Assembly (NCBI GenBank): GCA_045576655.1
Contig: JAZNGW010000028.1
Location: forward strand, 1-64,000
Reading direction: 5' to 3'
Length of the DNA stretch: 64,000 nt
Origin: RGIG8745 sp045576655
GTDB lineage: Bacteria; Bacteroidota; Bacteroidia; Bacteroidales; Bacteroidaceae
In this document: positions 17,620 to 25,529 of the stretch, in pieces
How the letters are laid out: each line of letters opens with the position of its first letter
Numbering within the stretch: the stretch's first letter is position 1
Notes under the pieces: model-generated
The model's input: only the letters and a program-made list of their open reading frames with translations
Databases searched by the model: none
Told to the model about the DNA's origin: nothing
Position numbers and translations under genes: made by a program

Positions 17620-19668
17620 TCACTTCATCTCTGGATAGGAAATGCGGGTGTGGTAGATAATCTTGAGCTTTTCCTTGAAGACAGATTTTGCCACGGTTAT
17701 CTCGCGGAACGTGATGTCGCAATCAAGGAAATAGCCTTCTGCCATCTGACTGTCGATTATCTTGTCGACAAGGTTGCTGATGCTCTCTTCGGTGTATTCC
17801 GTCAGACTGCGCGATGCCGCCTCGACGGCATCCGCCATCATAAGTATAGCCTGCTCCTTCGTGGACGGATTAGGACCAGGATAGGTGAAGATAGATTCAT
17901 CAACCTGTTCGTCGGGATGTTCGTTCTTATATGTTATATAGAAATATTTAGTCTTGCCAAGCCCATGATGAGTGCGGATGAAGTCCTTGATTAGTTCGGG
18001 CAGATGGTGCTTGTCGGCAAGCGCAAGTCCGTTTGTCACATGGGATATGATGACTTCGGCGCTTCTCACCGGAGTGAGGCGCTCGTGAGGATTTGTTCCT
18101 GCCTGGTTTTCAGTGAAGAAGACTGGATGATCCTGCTTTCCCACATCGTGATAGAGTGCGGCTGTACGAACAAGCTGGGCGCGCGCACCTATCTTCTTTG
18201 CAACGTCTGACGCAAGGTTTGCCACCTGCATAGAATGCTGGAATGTGCCTGGCGCCACTTCGGAAAGTCGCATGAGAAGAGGATTGTTAATATTGGATAG
18301 TTCGACAAGGGTGACATCCGACACGAAGCCGAAGACTCTCTCGAAGAACCACAGCAGAGGATAGGTGAAAAGGAGGAGCAAGCCGTTTATTCCGAAATAG
18401 GCAAGCATCCAAACGCTTATCTTGCTCATATCGTTCTCTGCAAAGAGTTCGTAAGTGACATAAAGCGCCACGTATGACAGAGTGAGGACGAAAGCTGTGC
18501 GGATAATCTGGGAGCGCTGTGAGAGTTCGCGGAGGTTCTGGATGGCTATCATTCCTGTGACAAGTTGCAGAACCATAAAGATATACGGTTCGCGAAGGAC
18601 AATTGAAATGATAAGCACCATTGCCACATGGAACATGAAGGCGGTGCGCGAATCCATAAGGATGCGAATGACTATCGGCACCATGCAGTATGGCAGCATG
18701 AAGACATTAAATGCATTGCGAGCCACCATCACCGACGCTACGATACAGAAGAACACTACGAGAGAGAACAGGAGTACGGTGCTGCGCACGTTCTCTGCAT
18801 AATCCACACGGAATATTGAGAGATAGCTCATCAGGATGGTGAATATAGCAAGAACGAGTACCAGCTGACCGATAAGGACATAAGGCACATCATTGTCGGT
18901 GTTCTGACTCTTCTGCAGTTCGCGTTCATACGACTTCAGAATGTCGTATGACTCAGGTGTGACAATGTCGCCGCGATCTATTATCTTTTGTCCTGCCTGC
19001 ACCATTCCGCTTGCTCCCGACACGGATGACAGCAGAAGGTCTGTCTCTGCACGCGACTTAACTTCATCGTAAACCACGTTAGGCACGAGCAGTTTTGCTA
19101 CGCCAAGTTCGCCGATTATAGCGCGCGCCTCAGCAGAGACCTCATTACTTATGATATATTCGTATGCGGTACGGACGGAGAAGAGGTTGGCTACAGATAC
19201 AGACTTCGCCATATTGCCATAGACAAGGCGCACTGTTTCATAGTCGTTCAGCTTGATACGCTCATACTCCTCTGTCGACACGATGCCTTTGGCATAGACG
19301 GAGTCGACCAGCGAGGCGAGTCGCTCCATGTAATATCGCGGCACATTGTAGGCGCTGTCGACATTTACGCTGTTGAGTTTGCCTACAATCTCGGAGCAGA
19401 CCGCATCGTCGTATGTATAATACGGACGGAAGTTCTGCATCACGCTGTCGCGCTCACGCTCAACCACCGCATCGTCCTTATACACAGGAAATTCCGAGGT
19501 TGCTATCAGTTGTCCGTAGTTCCACGGCATCCCCACCTTATAGGAATAGTTGAACACCTTGTCGCGAGGCATGAAATAGACCACTGCCACAGTAGACAGC
19601 ACTACAAACATTATTTTCACCGCCCAATTATTAAGGCGGTCCTTCTTTTGCTGTTTAGTCAACTTCAT
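17620..19668 (-). CDS. pgpH: 7TM-HD phosphohydrolase, PgpH type (probable c-di-AMP phosphodiesterase)
   Basis: A 682-aa membrane protein. Order: one N-terminal helix (about 16-32), an extracytoplasmic 7TMR-HDED region (about 40-265), seven membrane helices (about 270-460) and a cytoplasmic HD domain (about 475-640). The HD motif is in AALYHDVGKQDHP (about residue 505), preceded by FQHSMQVANLASDVA and followed by HHGLG. PgpH/YqfF proteins hydrolyse c-di-AMP to pApA. The domain layout and length fit the family. The gene ends in REP sequence; upstream are 7- and 8-bp repeats and thrC. Confidence 0.9.
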   Translation of the reverse strand: MKLTKQQKKDRLNNWAVKIMFVVLSTVAVVYFMPRDKVFNYSYKVGMPWNYGQLIATSEFPVYKDDAVVERERDSVMQNFRPYYTYDDAVCSEIVGKLNSVNVDSAYNVPRYYMERLASLVDSVYAKGIVSTEEYERIKLNDYETVRLVYGNMAKSVSVANLFSVRTAYEYIISNEVSAEARAIIGELGVAKLLVPNVVYDEVKSRAETDLLLSSVSGASGMVQAGQKIIDRGDIVTPESYDILKSYERELQKSQNTDNDVPYVLIGQLVLVLAIFTILMSYLSIFRVDYAENVRSTVLLFSLVVFFCIVASVMVARNAFNVFMLPYCMVPIVIRILMDSRTAFMFHVAMVLIISIVLREPYIFMVLQLVTGMIAIQNLRELSQRSQIIRTAFVLTLSYVALYVTYELFAENDMSKISVWMLAYFGINGLLLLFTYPLLWFFERVFGFVSDVTLVELSNINNPLLMRLSEVAPGTFQHSMQVANLASDVAKKIGARAQLVRTAALYHDVGKQDHPVFFTENQAGTNPHERLTPVRSAEVIISHVTNGLALADKHHLPELIKDFIRTHHGLGKTKYFYITYKNEHPDEQVDESIFTYPGPNPSTKEQAILMMADAVEAASRSLTEYTEESISNLVDKIIDSQMAEGYFLDCDITFREITVAKSVFKEKLKIIYHTRISYPEMK

Positions 19669-19675
19669 ATATACA

Positions 19676-19723
19676 AGGTTATGAGGTGGTTAGGTTGTAA
19701 GGTTATGAGGTTATGAGGTGGTG
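19676..19723. repeat. Six 8-bp tandem repeats (AGGTTATG type)
   Basis: Units AGGTTATG, AGGTGGTT, AGGTTGTA, AGGTTATG, AGGTTATG, AGGTGGTG sit just upstream of the HD-domain gene start. Confidence 0.85.
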
Positions 19724-19730
19724 AGACCAG

Positions 19731-19772
19731 TTCATAATTCATAACTCATAACCCACAATTCATAATTCATTC
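19731..19772. repeat. Six 7-bp tandem repeats (TTCATAA type)
   Basis: Units TTCATAA, TTCATAA, CTCATAA, CCCACAA, TTCATAA, TTCATTC. The last unit includes the thrC stop codon (19767-19769), so the repeat reaches into coding sequence. Confidence 0.85.
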
Positions 19773-21086
19773 CTTCATTAAAAACGCCTTAAAGTCGGCA
19801 AAGTTCTTGCTCATCGGCACACTTTCCTTCGTACCGTTCATGAAGGCAGCCAGTTTGGCAGGAATCTCTACATCCTTTCCGATGATGCCTTGCACCGTGT
19901 CGAGGAACTTGGCAGGATGGGCTGTTTCAAGGAACACTCCTACTTCACCGTCCTGAAGGCCCTCCTTGAGCGCACGATAGCCGCAAGCCCCGTGAGGATC
20001 GCAAAGGTAGCCTGTCTCGCCATAGACCTCGCGGATAGTCTCGGCAATTTGCTCGTCTGAGTATGTAGCGCCGCTTATGTCGGCACAGATAGCAGCATGG
20101 TCAGCCTTGTATAGGTCGTAGATGCGTGCGAAGTTGCTCGGATCGCCCACGTCCATAGCGTTTGCAATGGTCTGCACCGAGGCACGAGGCTCGTACTTGC
20201 CTGTTTGCAAATACTTGAAGAAGATGTCGTTAGCATTGTTGGCAGCGATGAATCGCTTCACCGGAAGCCCCATCTTCTTGCCGAAGAGGCTTGAGCAGAT
20301 GTTGCCGAAGTTGCCTGAAGGCACACACACAACGAGTTGGTCAGCAAGTCCCTTCTTCTTCATCTGCGCATAGGCGTAGAAGTAGTAGAACGCCTGCGGA
20401 AGGAAGCGCGCCACGTTGATGGAGTTGGCCGAAGTGAGTTTCATGTGAGCGTTAAGTTCGTCATCCATGAAAGCCGACTTCACCAGCACCTGGCAGTCGT
20501 CGAAAACGCCGTCAATCTCGACAGCCGTGATGTTCTGTCCGAGGGTAGTGAATTGGCACTCCTGGATAGGACTCACCTTGCCTTTAGGATAGAGGACGTA
20601 GACATGAATGCCGTCAACGCCGAGGAAGCCGTTTGCCACAGCCGAGCCTGTGTCGCCTGAAGTGGCAACAAGGACGTTAACGTCGCGCTTGTCACCCCCT
20701 TCTGCCTCCTGTTCCTTCTTGATGAAGTAGCCAAGGAGACGAGCCATGAAACGTGCGCCCACATCTTTGAACGCCAGTGTCGGTCCGTGGAAGAGTTCGA
20801 GACTGTAGATATTGTCCTTCACCTCGACCACAGGGCAGTCGAACGCCAGCGTGTCGTAAACGATCTGCTTGAGCGTCTCAGCCGGCACGTCTTCGCCGAA
20901 GAACGCATCTGCCACCCTGTATGCAATTTCCTGGAACGAAAGGTTCTCAATATTGTCGTAGAACTCCTGCGGAAGCGCCTTAATCACCTCCGGCATATAG
21001 AGTCCCTTATCTTCTGCAAGTCCCTTAATGACAGCCTTGCTGAGGTCTGCCACAGGGGCTTTTCCGTTTGTGCTGTAATATTTCAT
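19767..21086 (-). CDS. thrC: Threonine synthase
   Basis: A 439-aa PLP enzyme that converts O-phosphohomoserine to threonine. The opening MKYYSTNGKAPVADLSKAVI and the PLP-lysine motif GPTLAFKDVGARF (Lys107) identify the fold-type II threonine synthase. VLVATSGDTGSAV binds the cofactor phosphate, and SANSINVARFLPQ follows. Length is normal. It is the last gene of a thrA / ApgM-like / thrC series on one strand; the 88-bp gap upstream is mostly 9-bp tandem repeats. Confidence 0.96.
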   Translation of the reverse strand: MKYYSTNGKAPVADLSKAVIKGLAEDKGLYMPEVIKALPQEFYDNIENLSFQEIAYRVADAFFGEDVPAETLKQIVYDTLAFDCPVVEVKDNIYSLELFHGPTLAFKDVGARFMARLLGYFIKKEQEAEGGDKRDVNVLVATSGDTGSAVANGFLGVDGIHVYVLYPKGKVSPIQECQFTTLGQNITAVEIDGVFDDCQVLVKSAFMDDELNAHMKLTSANSINVARFLPQAFYYFYAYAQMKKKGLADQLVVCVPSGNFGNICSSLFGKKMGLPVKRFIAANNANDIFFKYLQTGKYEPRASVQTIANAMDVGDPSNFARIYDLYKADHAAICADISGATYSDEQIAETIREVYGETGYLCDPHGACGYRALKEGLQDGEVGVFLETAHPAKFLDTVQGIIGKDVEIPAKLAAFMNGTKESVPMSKNFADFKAFLMKE

Positions 21087-21110
21087 TTGTCGTATTGTTT
21101 TATTCTGCTA

Positions 21111-21173
21111 TTAAATGTCTTAGGGTCTTTAAGGTCCTTAGGGTCTTTAGAGACCTTAGAGACCTTAACCCAC
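21111..21173. repeat. Seven 9-bp tandem repeats between thrC and the ApgM-like gene
   Basis: Units such as TTAGGGTCT, TTAAGGTCC, TTAGGGTCT, TTAGAGACC, TTAGAGACC fill the gap, ending 2 bp from the stop codon at 21175. Confidence 0.85.
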
Positions 21174-21174
21174 T

Positions 21175-22386
21175 CTAATGACTCATTAACTCTTTGATAA
21201 ATCCGTCCTTTTCAAGCAATCCGCAAGCGCCTTCCTTGCACGCCTCCTCGTCGAAAGTCTTAACGCCATCTGGCTCAACGCCAGGTGTGTAAATGAGGAA
21301 AGGCACAGGTTCGCTGGTATGAGTGAGGTGAGCCACCGGAGTAGGATGGTCGGGCAGTACTGCTATTGCCACTGGTTCGTCCCAATCTTTCACCGCCTCA
21401 TATATTGGTCCTACCACACGGCGGTCAAGGTCCTCGATAGTGCGGAGTTTGAGAGCCAGATTACCCTCATGACCTGCTTCGTCGCTCGCCTCAACATGCA
21501 GGTAAACGAAGTCGTCGGTCTTCAGCGCCTCAATGGCAGCCTGTGCCTTACCTTCGTAGTTCGTGTCGAAAAGGCCCGTCGCTCCCTCAACCTCTATGCT
21601 GCGAAGTCCTGCATAGCGTCCGATACCCTTAATCAGGTCTACGGCTGTAATCACAGCACCTCGCTTAATCTGCGGATAGGTCTCTGTCAGCGGAACCATC
21701 TTTGGGCGATAGCCTCCAGCCCAGGGCCAGATGCTATTGGCAGAATCCTTACCTTCTGCAACACGCTGCTTGTTGAGCGGATGCTCCGCAAGGAGGGCTT
21801 GTGACCTTAGTATCAAGTCATTAACCAAATCGACCGTTGCCTGTGCCTCCGGAATTTCTGGTGTCACAAGCAATGGACGCCACGGTTTCCCTGGCACATC
21901 ATGGGGCGGAGTGCAACGCAGATGCTTGTTTCCGCCTTTGATGACAAGCAAGTGACGATATTGTATGCCGGTATAGAAATGCACAGTGTCCGTGCCAAGA
22001 TGTTCCTCAAGGTATTTAATCAGCACGTCAGCCTCCTCTGTCGTAAGATGTCCTGCTGAATGGTTCTTTATGTTGTCGCCGCTGATACAGATGAGGTTGC
22101 AACGGATGGCCATGTCGTCGTCACCGAGTTCGACGCCTATGCTTGCCGCCTCAAGCGGCCCGCGTCCTTCATACACCTCGTTCTGGTCATAGCCCAGTAT
22201 TGAAGAGTTGGCTACTTCACTACCCGGATGGAATCCGTCAGGAACGGTCGAAAGCATTCCCGTGCGTCCTTTTGCAGCCAGCATATCCATATATGGGGTA
22301 TGCGCATACTGCAGAAGGGTCTTTCCTCCAAGACTCTCCACAGGCCAGTCGGCCATTCCGTCGCCAAGTATGATTATATGTTTCAT
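21175..22386 (-). CDS. apgM: ApgM-like phosphotransferase, probable homoserine kinase in this operon
   Basis: A 403-aa member of the archaeal-type cofactor-independent phosphoglycerate mutase family (alkaline phosphatase superfamily). Metal-site motifs are visible: ILGDGMADWP at the N-terminus, DEAGHEGN in the middle, and LPDHPTPVAHLTHTSEPVPF near the C-terminus. By sequence it would be annotated as phosphoglycerate mutase. It lies between thrA and thrC, and no ordinary GHMP-type thrB is present in the cluster. This suggests that it supplies the missing step, homoserine to O-phosphohomoserine. Family membership is clear; the substrate is inferred from context. Confidence 0.88.
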   Translation of the reverse strand: MKHIIILGDGMADWPVESLGGKTLLQYAHTPYMDMLAAKGRTGMLSTVPDGFHPGSEVANSSILGYDQNEVYEGRGPLEAASIGVELGDDDMAIRCNLICISGDNIKNHSAGHLTTEEADVLIKYLEEHLGTDTVHFYTGIQYRHLLVIKGGNKHLRCTPPHDVPGKPWRPLLVTPEIPEAQATVDLVNDLILRSQALLAEHPLNKQRVAEGKDSANSIWPWAGGYRPKMVPLTETYPQIKRGAVITAVDLIKGIGRYAGLRSIEVEGATGLFDTNYEGKAQAAIEALKTDDFVYLHVEASDEAGHEGNLALKLRTIEDLDRRVVGPIYEAVKDWDEPVAIAVLPDHPTPVAHLTHTSEPVPFLIYTPGVEPDGVKTFDEEACKEGACGLLEKDGFIKELMSH

Positions 22387-22430
22387 TACTAACTAACTTC
22401 TATAGAAGTGTTTTCAACTTCCTGTTCCTA

Positions 22431-22493
22431 AGACGCCACAATGTGACGTCTCTACAGCGCATCATCCCAAAGGGCGGCCAGACCCACCCCTAC
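22431..22493. repeat. REP-type hairpins in the thrA-apgM gap
   Basis: AGACGCCACA/GTGACGTCT ends in CTAC (22431-22455). GGGCGGCCAGACCCACCC also ends in CTAC (to 22493). Both read GTAG-hairpin on the minus strand. Confidence 0.7.
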
Positions 22494-22496
22494 AAA

Positions 22497-22528
22497 CTTA
22501 TCTCCTTAACTTCTTAACTCCTTAACTC
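22497..22528. repeat. Four 8-bp tandem repeats (CTTAACTC type)
   Basis: CTTATCTC, CTTAACTT, CTTAACTC, CTTAACTC, ending 5 bp before the thrA stop. Confidence 0.85.
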
Positions 22529-22532
22529 CTAA

Positions 22533-24974
22533 CTAAATATTCGCAATGCTCATGATGTCGGCAAAAACACCGGCTGCTGTCACGCTTGCACCTGCTCCGT
22601 AGCCTTGAATTAGCATTGGATACTCATGATAGCGCTCAGTAGTGAGAAGGATGATGTTGTTACTGCCTTCGAGGTCGTAGAACGGATGACGCTCGCCCAC
22701 TTCCTGGAGTGACACAGAACCCTTGCCGTTTTCGAGTTTCGCAACGAAGCGCCAGTGCTTCTTCTCAGCCTCAAGCACCTTGCGACGTGCCTCGAAGTCG
22801 GCATCGAGCGACGGAAGATTCTTCCAGAAATCCTCGATTGAGCCCTCAAAGAACTCGTTAGGAATGAACAGATGCTTCTCCACATCTTCCTGTTCGAGTC
22901 TGTAACCCGCTTCACGAGAGAGAATTACAAGTTTGCGTATCACGTCCTTTCCGCTGAGGTCGATGCGCGGATCTGGTTCTGAATACCCTTCTTCCTTAGC
23001 CAAGCGGACAGTCTCGCTGAACGGGATGTCTGCGCTGATAGTGTTGAATATGTAGTTAAGCGTGCCGCTAAGCACTGCCTCGATCTTCAGAATCTTGTCA
23101 CCGCTGTTGTACAAGTCGTTGATTGTGTTGATAATAGGCAGTCCCGCACCCACATTTGTCTCGAAGAGGAATTTCACGCCGCGCTTGCGTGCCGTAGCCT
23201 TCAGGCGTGCATAGTTGTCGTAGCAAGACGATGCGGCAACCTTATTTGCAGCCACGACTGAGATGCTATGTTCGAAGAAGTCGTTGTAAAGGCTTGCCAC
23301 ATCGGCACTCGCAGTGCAGTCGACAAACACGGAATTGAAGATATTCATTCCTATAATCTCATTCTTCAGACGCTCTAAATCGCTTGGCTGACTTGCCAAC
23401 AGACGCTCCTTGAAATTTGTGAGTTCAAGTCCTTCGCGGTCGAACATGGCATAATGGCCACTGGCAATACCAACTACGTTGAGTTTCAGTCCACGCTCAC
23501 GCATCAACTTCTCTCTCTGACTCGCAATCTGTTCAATAAGACTGCTTCCGACAGTACCAACGCCACAAATGAAGAGATTCAGAACTTGGTACTCAGAGAG
23601 AAAAAAACTGTCGTGGATTACATTGAGAGTCTTGCGCAACGACTTGCTCTCAACGACAAAAGAGATATTAGTTTCCGAAGCACCCTGCGCACATGCAATC
23701 ACGCTGATACCGTTGCGTCCGAGCGTGCCGAAGAGTTTTCCGGCAATACCAGGCGTATGCTTCATGTTCTCGCCCACCACTGCCACAGTTGCAAGGTTGC
23801 TCTCAAGGCTCATCTTATACATCGCGCCCATCTCGATCTCCTTGGCAAACTCTGCATTCAGGACTTCGCAAGCCTGCTCAGCATCCTCATTGCGCACACC
23901 GATGGAAGTGCTGTTCTCCGAAGAAGCCTGGCTCACCATGAACACGCTGATGCCGTTGTCGGCAAGCGCACTGAAGATGCGGCGGTTAACACCGATCACA
24001 CCCACCATCGAAAGACCAGAAACAGTGATAAGGCTTGTATCGTTGATTGACGAAATACCCTTGATAGCACGTCCCTCATCAGTACACTCCTCTTGAATCA
24101 CAGTGCCCTGAGCGTCAGGACGGAAAGTATTCTTGATGTATATCGGAATATTCTTTATGCAGACTGGATAAATTGTAGGCGGATAAACGACCTTTGCACC
24201 GAAGTTGCACAACTCCATAGCCTCCACATAGCTCAGAGTATCAATCGTGTACGCACTGTTGATGACACGCGGGTCGGCAGTCATGAAGCCGTCGACATCA
24301 GTCCAGATTTCCAACGCCTTAGCGCCTAGAGCGGCAGCAATGATGCTCGCCGTATAGTCCGAACCGCCACGTCCGAGGTTTGTCACCTCGCCAGTGCTAA
24401 CATCTGTAGATATGAACCCCGGCACAAGAGCCACTTTCACAGCACCATCAGTCAGTTCTTTGAAAGCCTCCACAACAAGCGTATTTGTAAGATCCGAAAC
24501 AAGCATATTCTTACACTGCTTCTTCTCAGTCTTGATAAATGTGAGCGAATCATACAGTTTAGCACCGTCAATAAGCGAAGCCACAATATTCGACGAAAGT
24601 CTTTCGCCATAACTCACAATAGCGTTCAGAGTCTTCTCCGACAAGTCCTTGATGAGATAAACACCATGATAGATGCTCTTGAGGTCAGACAGGAGTCCGT
24701 CGACAGCATAGAGCAAAGCAGCCTTCTGCACTCCGTCCTTAATAACGCCCTCAATGATGGCATGGTGACGCTCCACCATGTCATTATAAGAGTCTATATA
24801 CTTAGCATCGCCAGCCTTAGCCATGTACGACGTATTGATAAGTTGATCAGTAATGCCACAAAGGGCCGACACAACGACTGCAACAGGCTCATTGCAAGTC
24901 TCAACAATATTCTTGACATTAAGAATGCTTTCCACGGAACCGACCGATGTTCCGCCAAATTTCAAAACCTTCAT
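22533..24974 (-). CDS. thrA: Bifunctional aspartokinase / homoserine dehydrogenase I
   Basis: An 813-aa fusion enzyme covering the first and third steps from aspartate to homoserine. The N-terminal kinase begins MKVLKFGGTSVGS and has GRGGSDYTASIIAAALGA. Two ACT domains follow (about 310-460), the usual site of threonine feedback. The dehydrogenase domain (about 465-813) starts with a Rossmann motif, FICGVGTVGSSLIEQI, and includes LSGTLNYIFN and EGYSEPDPRIDLSGKDV. Length matches E. coli ThrA. A strong promoter lies at 25263-25293 and the leader carries a threonine-containing short ORF, so control at transcription is likely in addition to feedback. Confidence 0.96.
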   Translation of the reverse strand: MKVLKFGGTSVGSVESILNVKNIVETCNEPVAVVVSALCGITDQLINTSYMAKAGDAKYIDSYNDMVERHHAIIEGVIKDGVQKAALLYAVDGLLSDLKSIYHGVYLIKDLSEKTLNAIVSYGERLSSNIVASLIDGAKLYDSLTFIKTEKKQCKNMLVSDLTNTLVVEAFKELTDGAVKVALVPGFISTDVSTGEVTNLGRGGSDYTASIIAAALGAKALEIWTDVDGFMTADPRVINSAYTIDTLSYVEAMELCNFGAKVVYPPTIYPVCIKNIPIYIKNTFRPDAQGTVIQEECTDEGRAIKGISSINDTSLITVSGLSMVGVIGVNRRIFSALADNGISVFMVSQASSENSTSIGVRNEDAEQACEVLNAEFAKEIEMGAMYKMSLESNLATVAVVGENMKHTPGIAGKLFGTLGRNGISVIACAQGASETNISFVVESKSLRKTLNVIHDSFFLSEYQVLNLFICGVGTVGSSLIEQIASQREKLMRERGLKLNVVGIASGHYAMFDREGLELTNFKERLLASQPSDLERLKNEIIGMNIFNSVFVDCTASADVASLYNDFFEHSISVVAANKVAASSCYDNYARLKATARKRGVKFLFETNVGAGLPIINTINDLYNSGDKILKIEAVLSGTLNYIFNTISADIPFSETVRLAKEEGYSEPDPRIDLSGKDVIRKLVILSREAGYRLEQEDVEKHLFIPNEFFEGSIEDFWKNLPSLDADFEARRKVLEAEKKHWRFVAKLENGKGSVSLQEVGERHPFYDLEGSNNIILLTTERYHEYPMLIQGYGAGASVTAAGVFADIMSIANI

Positions 24975-24986
24975 AATATATATAGT

Positions 24987-25080
24987 AAGTTTTTGAGTTT
25001 CTAAGTTTTTGAGTTCTTAAGTTTAGGTTTTTGAGTTCTTAAGTTCTAAGTCTTTGAGTTCTTAAGCCTCCAAGCCCTTA
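24987..25080. repeat. Tandem repeats of 7-8 bp in the thrA leader
   Basis: AAGTTTTT, GAGTTTCT, AAGTTTTT, GAGTTCTT and similar units run through the last part of the thrA leader up to 13 bp before the start codon. Confidence 0.8.
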
Positions 25081-25142
25081 AAATTTGGGGACAATTAGCC
25101 CAATTCGGCTAATCGCAATAGAAAAATGAATATACACACCTC

Positions 25143-25229
25143 CTAACCCCTAAGGGTAGTGCCCTTAGCGGATGTCACCTGTGTGGCATTCCACACCAAA
25201 AGACCGTAACAATTTGTAAGTATTATCAT
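25143..25229 (-). CDS. Candidate threonine leader peptide upstream of thrA
   Basis: A 28-codon ORF begins with ATG about 29 nt after the predicted start of transcription. It has five threonines, four of them within the eleven residues ATQVTSAKGTT, and starts MIILT, so it also has two early isoleucines. Its stop lies just beyond a stem (CTAAGGG, CACTA, CCCTTAG) formed by the last threonine codons. A second strong stem (TTAGCC, GAATTG, GGCTAA) follows 30-50 nt later. This layout suggests thrL-like attenuation, though threonine is less dense than in E. coli thrL and no clear U-tract terminator was found. The reading frame is certain; the function is inferred. Confidence 0.5.
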   Translation of the reverse strand: MIILTNCYGLLVWNATQVTSAKGTTLRG

Positions 25230-25262
25230 AATTCGAAATATCAAAAACAATATATTTCGATG

Positions 25263-25293
25263 CAAAATTAAAACTTTTTGCAGAAAAACCAAA
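25263..25293 (-). promoter_or_regulatory. Strong Bacteroidetes promoter for thrA
   Basis: The minus strand reads TTTG, 19 bp, TAATTTTG, an exact consensus match. Transcription would start near 25258, giving a leader of about 285 nt before thrA. Confidence 0.75.
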
Positions 25294-25376
25294 GTAGCAG
25301 ACACACAAACATGGGTATCGCCCTACTTTACTCGTCCAAACGTAAGTAAACGCAAACGCGCAAGTAACAAAAAACA

Positions 25377-25500
25377 AACGCTGCATCGTTGATTAAAAAA
25401 CGGAGAAGCATTTTACTTCAAACGCTTAAGCGTTGATTTACCAACGAGGGCTCATTAATAAAAAAACGAGGGCTCATTTTTTTATCAACGAGCCCTCGTT
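25377..25500. repeat. 22-bp-period array, six units
   Basis: Units begin at 25377, 25399, 25421, 25443, 25465 and 25487, exactly 22 bp apart. Cores between AACG and CRTT are CTGCAT, GAGAAG, CTTAAG, AGGGCT, AGGGCT and AGCCCT. A decayed copy may precede at 25355. The last two units are inverted relative to each other. On the minus strand they make a GAGGGCTC/GAGCCCTC stem followed by a T-run, directly after ispG, so this end can act as its terminator. Confidence 0.9.
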
Positions 25501-25529
25501 AGTATTTTAATTTGCATGCCTTCTGTTTT

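Noticed and set aside
22533..25260. Known riboswitch class in the thrA leader
   Set aside because: I could not match the stems to the lysine or any other amino acid riboswitch core; a leader-peptide model fits better.
25165..25386. 73-codon minus-strand frame in the thrA leader region
   Set aside because: It begins upstream of the predicted promoter and runs through it; the shorter leader ORF in another frame fits the transcript better.
25377..25500. Integron attC sites
   Set aside because: Units are too short and no integrase or R-box pairs of the right form are present.
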